Of a stretch of 64,000 nucleotides of DNA, positions 60,134 to 64,000 are shown one piece after another (the stretch's first letter is position 1; each line of letters starts with the position of its first letter). Below the pieces are notes generated by a model, which was given only the letters and a program-made list of their open reading frames with translations, did no database searches and was not told the DNA's origin. The translations under genes and the position numbers were made by a program. The stretch lies in contig NZ_CP119758.1 of NCBI RefSeq assembly GCF_029323795.1, positions 1,426,001 through 1,490,000 of the forward strand, written 5' to 3'. The DNA comes from Zobellia alginiliquefaciens (GTDB taxonomy: Bacteria; Bacteroidota; Bacteroidia; Flavobacteriales; Flavobacteriaceae).

Positions 60134-61351
60134 ATGAGAAGAGTAGTAATCACAGGTATGGGTATATATTCTTGTATAGGCAAAAACCTAGACGAGGTAA
60201 AGGCGTCCCTGTATGAAGGTAAATCCGGTATTGTCATTGACCAAGAACGACTTGACTTTGGATATCGCTCAGGACTTACCGGAATGGTGGAGGAACCCAA
60301 CCTAAAAAAACTCTTATCCCGAAGACAACGCCTAAGTCTTGGCGAAGAAGGCCAATATGCCTACATGGCCACTATAGAGGCGCTAAAAAATGCCAAAATC
60401 GAAGATAGTTTCTTTGATGAAAACGAAGTTGGTGTTATTTATGGAAACGACAGTACGGCCAGATCAGTAGTAGAATCTACAGATATTTTAAGAGAAAAGA
60501 AAGATACTACTTTGGTAGGTTCAGGTGCTATTTTTAAGGCGATGAACTCTACAATTACCATGAATCTTTCTACAATTTTCAGGCTCAGAGGTGTTAATTT
60601 CACCATTAGTGCGGCCTGTGCAAGTGGATCTCATTCCATTGGAATGGGGTATCACCTTATTAAAAGTGGACTACAAGATTGTATTATAACCGGTGGAGCT
60701 CAGGAAATAAACAAATTGGCCATGGGCAGTTTTGATGGCCTTGGAGTGTTCGCCACTGTTGAGGGCGACCCAGCAAAAGCATCAAGACCTTTTGACCAAG
60801 CCAGAAACGGATTGGTACCTAGTGGTGGTGGTGCCACTTTAATACTAGAAAGCTACGAGTCCGCAGTTAAAAGAGGTGCTCCAATTTTAGGGGAAATAAT
60901 AGGATATGGCTTTTCATCTAATGGGGGACATATTTCCACTCCAAATGTTGATGGCCCTTCACGCGCCATGCGTAATGCGCTTAAAGACGCAAATATTGAA
61001 GCCTCGGCCATAGACTATGTAAACGCACATGCCACGTCCACCCCAGTAGGTGACGCCAATGAAGCAAAAGCAATTTACGAGGTCTTTGGCGAAAGCAATC
61101 CTCCGGTAAGTTCCACTAAATCTATGACTGGCCATGAATGTTGGATGGCAGGAGCCAGTGAAATTATATATAGTATGTTAATGATGGAACATTCCTTTGT
61201 AGCACCTAACATCAATTTAGAAAATATTGATGAAGATGCTGCCAAATTAAACATAGTTAAAGAAACGTTAAATAAAAAAATTGACGTATTTTTGTCCAAT
61301 TCATTCGGGTTTGGTGGTACCAACTCCGCTTTGATATTAAAAAAATGCTAG
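60134..61351 (+). CDS. Beta-ketoacyl-ACP synthase (KAS II-type) of the pigment cluster
   Basis: A 405-residue condensing enzyme. The catalytic triad is complete: SAACASGSHSIGMGYH (Cys162), VNAHATSTPVGDANE and KSMTGHECWMAGASE (both His), plus the C-terminal FLSNSFGFGGTNSALI. It elongates acyl-ACP with malonyl-ACP. It lies 17 bp after the reductase and 6 bp before the ACP gene, a compact polyene module. Confidence 0.93.
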   Translation: MRRVVITGMGIYSCIGKNLDEVKASLYEGKSGIVIDQERLDFGYRSGLTGMVEEPNLKKLLSRRQRLSLGEEGQYAYMATIEALKNAKIEDSFFDENEVGVIYGNDSTARSVVESTDILREKKDTTLVGSGAIFKAMNSTITMNLSTIFRLRGVNFTISAACASGSHSIGMGYHLIKSGLQDCIITGGAQEINKLAMGSFDGLGVFATVEGDPAKASRPFDQARNGLVPSGGGATLILESYESAVKRGAPILGEIIGYGFSSNGGHISTPNVDGPSRAMRNALKDANIEASAIDYVNAHATSTPVGDANEAKAIYEVFGESNPPVSSTKSMTGHECWMAGASEIIYSMLMMEHSFVAPNINLENIDEDAAKLNIVKETLNKKIDVFLSNSFGFGGTNSALILKKC

Positions 61352-61357
61352 CGAAAA

Positions 61358-61606
61358 ATGGTGATGACCAAAGAAGATATTATTCAAAAAATAGATGATT
61401 TTCTAATCGATGAGTTTGAAGTCGAAGAAGAAGAAATCGCTGCTGATGCTAACCTTAAGGACACACTAGGTCTAGATAGCTTAGACTTTGTAGATCTTGT
61501 GGTAGCTGTAGAAAGTAATTTTGGCGTAAAATTGGTAGGTGAAGACTTTGTAAATGTTACCACCTTGCAAAACTTTTACGACCTTATTGAGCGTAAGCTT
61601 CACTGA
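61358..61606 (+). CDS. Acyl carrier protein of the pigment cluster
   Basis: An 82-residue acidic protein with the phosphopantetheine-attachment site LGLDSLDFVDLVV (Ser41) and the normal four-helix length. The start at 61358 is followed two codons later by another ATG; either is possible. It begins 6 bp after the ketosynthase stop. Activation would require a phosphopantetheinyl transferase such as the one at 39707-40339. Confidence 0.93.
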   Translation: MVMTKEDIIQKIDDFLIDEFEVEEEEIAADANLKDTLGLDSLDFVDLVVAVESNFGVKLVGEDFVNVTTLQNFYDLIERKLH

Positions 61607-61629
61607 TATCCCCCTCAGAAAACCCAAAA

Positions 61630-62517
61630 ATGGCAACAGAATGGGAAGGAAAATCCAAAGGCTCCGTTTTAGGATATAGAATCTATATTTTCTTTATCAA
61701 AAAATTGGGGCTAGGCGCTTCGTATCTGCTCCTCCATTTTGTGGTTCTTTACTATTGCATTTTTTCGGTTGCCAGTACAAAATCCATTTTTTATTATTTC
61801 CATAAAAGACTAGGATATTCTACCTTAAAAAGCCTATTTAATGTGTACAGGAACTATTATGTTTTTGGTCAGACCATTATTGACAAGGCGGCCATATCCG
61901 CAGGCCTAAGAGATAGATTCACATATGATTTTGATGGGATAGATAAAATTGAAAATCTTCTTGCCCAGAAAAAGGGAGGCATCCTTTTAAGTGCTCATAT
62001 TGGTAATTTTGAAGTAGCCCAACACTTTTTACAGGATGTAAACGCTTTTTCCTCCATTAATCTCGTCACTTGGGACCGTGAGCACGAAGAAATCAAAGCC
62101 TATATGGAGAGCGTTACCACCAAGAGCAACATAAAGCTTATTCTTATTAAAGAAGATATGTCTCATATCTTTGAAATTCATACCGCCTTGACGAATGGTG
62201 AACTAGTCTGTTTTACAGGCGACCGCTATATTGAAGGTACTAAATTCTTAGAACAACAGTTTCTTGGAGAAACAGCTAAATTCCCAATGGGCCCACACCT
62301 ATTGGCCTCACGCTTAAAAGTCCCAGTTTTGTTCGTTTATGTTATGAAGGAGTCCAAAAAACATTATCACCTATATGCAAGAACTGCGGAGGTTAAGCGT
62401 GGTGATGCCCAAGGTCTATTAGAAAAATACACTGAAAATCTAGAGTGGATAATTGAAAAATATCCGCTACAATGGTTTAATTATTTTGATTTTTGGGGAG
62501 ATAAGGTAAATAAATAG
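61630..62517 (+). CDS. Lipid A acyltransferase-like (LpxL/HtrB family) protein
   Basis: A 295-residue membrane-associated protein with an N-terminal hydrophobic region (about 20-45) and the acyltransferase motif SAHIGNFEVAQHF (H-x4-E) near residue 118, followed by ITGDRYIEGTKFLEQQFLGETAKFPMGPHLLASRLKVP. These fit the LpxL/HtrB family, which transfers acyl chains from ACP. In aryl-polyene/flexirubin clusters such a protein is thought to attach the polyene to a lipid or resorcinol; the acceptor is not known here. Confidence 0.85.
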   Translation: MATEWEGKSKGSVLGYRIYIFFIKKLGLGASYLLLHFVVLYYCIFSVASTKSIFYYFHKRLGYSTLKSLFNVYRNYYVFGQTIIDKAAISAGLRDRFTYDFDGIDKIENLLAQKKGGILLSAHIGNFEVAQHFLQDVNAFSSINLVTWDREHEEIKAYMESVTTKSNIKLILIKEDMSHIFEIHTALTNGELVCFTGDRYIEGTKFLEQQFLGETAKFPMGPHLLASRLKVPVLFVYVMKESKKHYHLYARTAEVKRGDAQGLLEKYTENLEWIIEKYPLQWFNYFDFWGDKVNK

Positions 62518-62580
62518 GATATTTGACCTATTCCATAACGGCCTGCTTATTATTATTTTCAAAGGCCGCACCATAACCGA

Positions 62581-63510
62581 ATGCAAATGAAAGAAGTACT
62601 TGTTGTTTATTACTCCCAAACGGGGCAATTACGGACAATTATAGATTCTGTGCTATCGCCATTAGAGCAAGAATCCGTTACCATCACCTACCACGAAATC
62701 ATTCCTGAAAAACCTTATGAATTTCCATGGAAAAAGGAACGGTTCTTTGATGTTTTCCCAGAATCCTTTCTTCAAATTCCAACAGAAATCAACTCACCCG
62801 AAGCTTCTGTTTTATCTAAAAAATATGACCTTGTAATCTTAGGCCATCAGGTTTGGTACCTCTCCCCTTCTATTCCCTTAAATTCATTTTTAAAATCGGA
62901 AGCCGCACAAACTTTATTACAAAACACTCCCGTTGTAACAGTAATTGGAGTGCGAAATATGTGGGCCATGTCACAAGAAAAAGTCAAAAAAATGCTGATT
63001 GGTCTAAACGCAAGGCTAGTAGGAAACATTGCATTGGTAGACAACCACATCAATCATATCAGTGTCATCACCATTGTTCATTGGATGTTAAAGGGAAAAA
63101 AGGACCGTATGTGGGGGATTTTCCCTAAACCGGGAGTTTCGGACAATTCTATTGCATCTGCAAATAAATTTGGTCATCCCATAAGAGAAGCGCTCATGGC
63201 TTCTGACTTTTCTTCCCTACAAGAAAAGCTAAACCTTCTTGATGCATCAAAAATCAGTAATCTACTGGTTCAGATGGACAAACGAGGCAATCTACTGTTT
63301 TCAAAATGGGCCAATCTTATTAAGAAAAAAGGAGACCAAGGAGACCTTGCCCGAAAAAAATGGCTACGTTTATTCAACTATTACCTGATATTTGCCATTT
63401 GGTTAATCGCACCTCTAGTTTTTATTGTATTTTTACTCACTTATATCCCTATGTATAGAAAAATACAGCGGGAAAATAAATATTACGCCTCTGTAGACTA
63501 TAAGGAGTAA
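62581..63510 (+). CDS. darA: Dialkylresorcinol biosynthesis protein DarA
   Basis: A 309-residue protein with an N-terminal flavodoxin-like start (KEVLVVYYSQTGQLRTIIDSVL), a central region VILGHQVWYLSPSIPLNSFLKSEAAQTLLQNTPVVTVIGVRNMWAMSQE, and two membrane-like C-terminal segments (RLFNYYLIFAIWLIAPLVFIVFLLTYIPMY). This matches DarA of flavobacterial and other dialkylresorcinol clusters, thought to aromatise the cyclic intermediate made by DarB. It is followed after nine bases by the DarB ketosynthase, the standard order. Confidence 0.85.
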   Translation: MQMKEVLVVYYSQTGQLRTIIDSVLSPLEQESVTITYHEIIPEKPYEFPWKKERFFDVFPESFLQIPTEINSPEASVLSKKYDLVILGHQVWYLSPSIPLNSFLKSEAAQTLLQNTPVVTVIGVRNMWAMSQEKVKKMLIGLNARLVGNIALVDNHINHISVITIVHWMLKGKKDRMWGIFPKPGVSDNSIASANKFGHPIREALMASDFSSLQEKLNLLDASKISNLLVQMDKRGNLLFSKWANLIKKKGDQGDLARKKWLRLFNYYLIFAIWLIAPLVFIVFLLTYIPMYRKIQRENKYYASVDYKE

Positions 63511-63519
63511 GACTGACAC

Positions 63520-64000
63520 ATGAAAAACGCTTACATTACCAAAATATCCAAGTTTTTGCCCAATTCCCCTGTCGAAAATGACCAAATTGAAGAAAAATTA
63601 GGCTTTATAGACGGACAAAAATCAAGGGCAAAAAGCATTATTCTTCGTAATAATAAAATTAAGAAAAGGTACTATGCCATTGATGAAAATGGTAATGTCA
63701 CCCATAACAATGCCCAACTTACCGCGGCAGCAATAGAAGACCTTTGCGATTCAAATTTTAGCAAAGAAAGTATTGAACTCCTTTCTTGTGGCACCTCCAC
63801 GCCAGACCAATTATTACCGTCTCATGCGGCTATGGTGCACGGTGTTTTGAAAAATGGGAATATGGAAATCAATTCCGCTTCAGGAGTTTGCTGCTCTGGC
63901 ATGAACGCTTTAAAATATGGCTACATGGCCATTAAAGTAGGTCAGGTAAAAAATGCTGTTTGTACAGGTTCGGAAAAAGTTTCTACTTGGACCAAAGCAG
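63520..64000 (+). CDS. darB: DarB-type ketosynthase (KAS III-like), 5' part, cut by window end
   Basis: An open frame from ATG 63520 to the window end (at least 160 codons). It reads MKNAYITKISKFLPNSPVENDQIEEKLGFIDGQKSRAK, then NNAQLTAAAIEDLCDSNFSKESIELLSCGTSTPDQLLPSHAAMVHG and the active-site region EINSASGVCCSGMNALKYGYMAIK, as in KAS III/chalcone-synthase-type ketosynthases with the nucleophilic Cys. Together with DarA it would condense two acyl chains into a dialkylresorcinol. The remaining catalytic His and Asn lie beyond the window. Confidence 0.9.
   Translation, partial: MKNAYITKISKFLPNSPVENDQIEEKLGFIDGQKSRAKSIILRNNKIKKRYYAIDENGNVTHNNAQLTAAAIEDLCDSNFSKESIELLSCGTSTPDQLLPSHAAMVHGVLKNGNMEINSASGVCCSGMNALKYGYMAIKVGQVKNAVCTGSEKVSTWTKA

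Noticed and set aside
1-64000. tRNA, rRNA, CRISPR array or insertion sequence
   Set aside because: I scanned intergenic regions by eye and saw no cloverleaf, array of spaced repeats, transposase or terminal inverted repeats; a search with a dedicated tool could still find a tRNA that I missed.

Overview
The window is chromosomal DNA from a marine-type member of the Flavobacteriaceae (Bacteroidota). The evidence is the ftsX / DUF3098 / uppP / truB gene order, a type IX secretion C-terminal sorting domain, several TonB-dependent receptors (two with CarboxypepD-reg domains), DUF3127, DUF4199, DUF4301 and DUF2490 proteins, TAnnTTTG-type -7 promoter elements, and a flexirubin/dialkylresorcinol gene cluster at the right edge. 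The genus cannot be fixed from the sequence alone; Zobellia/Maribacter-like genera would fit. I saw no rRNA, tRNA, CRISPR array, transposase or prophage.

Layout. 1-3.1 kb: cell division and envelope core (ftsX end, uppP, truB, a TonB-like protein). 3.0-10.4 kb: thioredoxin-like protein, secreted phytase-like esterase, Crp/Fnr regulator, secreted nucleotide pyrophosphatase/phosphatase and an Oar-type TonB receptor. 10.6-15.5 kb: housekeeping genes (tag, aat, DUF3127, flavin reductase) and outer-membrane or secreted hypotheticals. 15.5-18.4 kb: a large T9SS-secreted metalloprotease-like protein. 18.6-22.0 kb: an AT-rich accessory patch with a GNAT-like gene joined to a truncated, frameshifted S41 protease remnant. 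22.3-29.7 kb: histidine kinase, HIT, greA, oxidoreductase and a TonB receptor under a clear TPP riboswitch.

29.7-36.5 kb is the most striking section. A hybrid kinase with an HPt domain converges on a sigma-54 (NtrC-type) response regulator. Next to them are five small secreted PepSY-like proteins, three of them near-identical tandem copies. Three promoters in this group share a layout: a TTGG(T/C)ATCAT element resembling a -24/-12 promoter, an ATTTGTAAA-type element 41-42 bp upstream, and GTGTGT repeats further upstream. This suggests a self-contained phosphorelay and sigma-54 regulon. A possible unannotated small RNA lies between the third and fourth genes.

36.7-40.3 kb: an overlapping operon (thiamine-binding protein, PnuC-type transporter, NadR-like kinase, DUF4301), probably vitamin salvage and possibly functionally linked to the riboswitch-controlled receptor, preceded by a phosphopantetheinyl transferase. 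40.4-47.6 kb: ahcY, then a beta-propeller phytase, its TonB receptor and a TPR/LuxR-type regulator; a 22-bp direct repeat spaced 32 bp lies just upstream of the receptor promoter. 47.7-53.9 kb: rpmA, rplU (with an unusual C-terminal helix-hairpin-helix extension), an M16 peptidase pair and a DMT transporter. 54.2-55.1 kb: a paralogous pair of small exported proteins. 55.1-64.0 kb: the start of the flexirubin-type cluster (FAD oxidoreductase, aromatic ammonia-lyase, WG-repeat protein, ketoreductase, ketosynthase, ACP, acyltransferase, DarA, DarB), cut by the window end.
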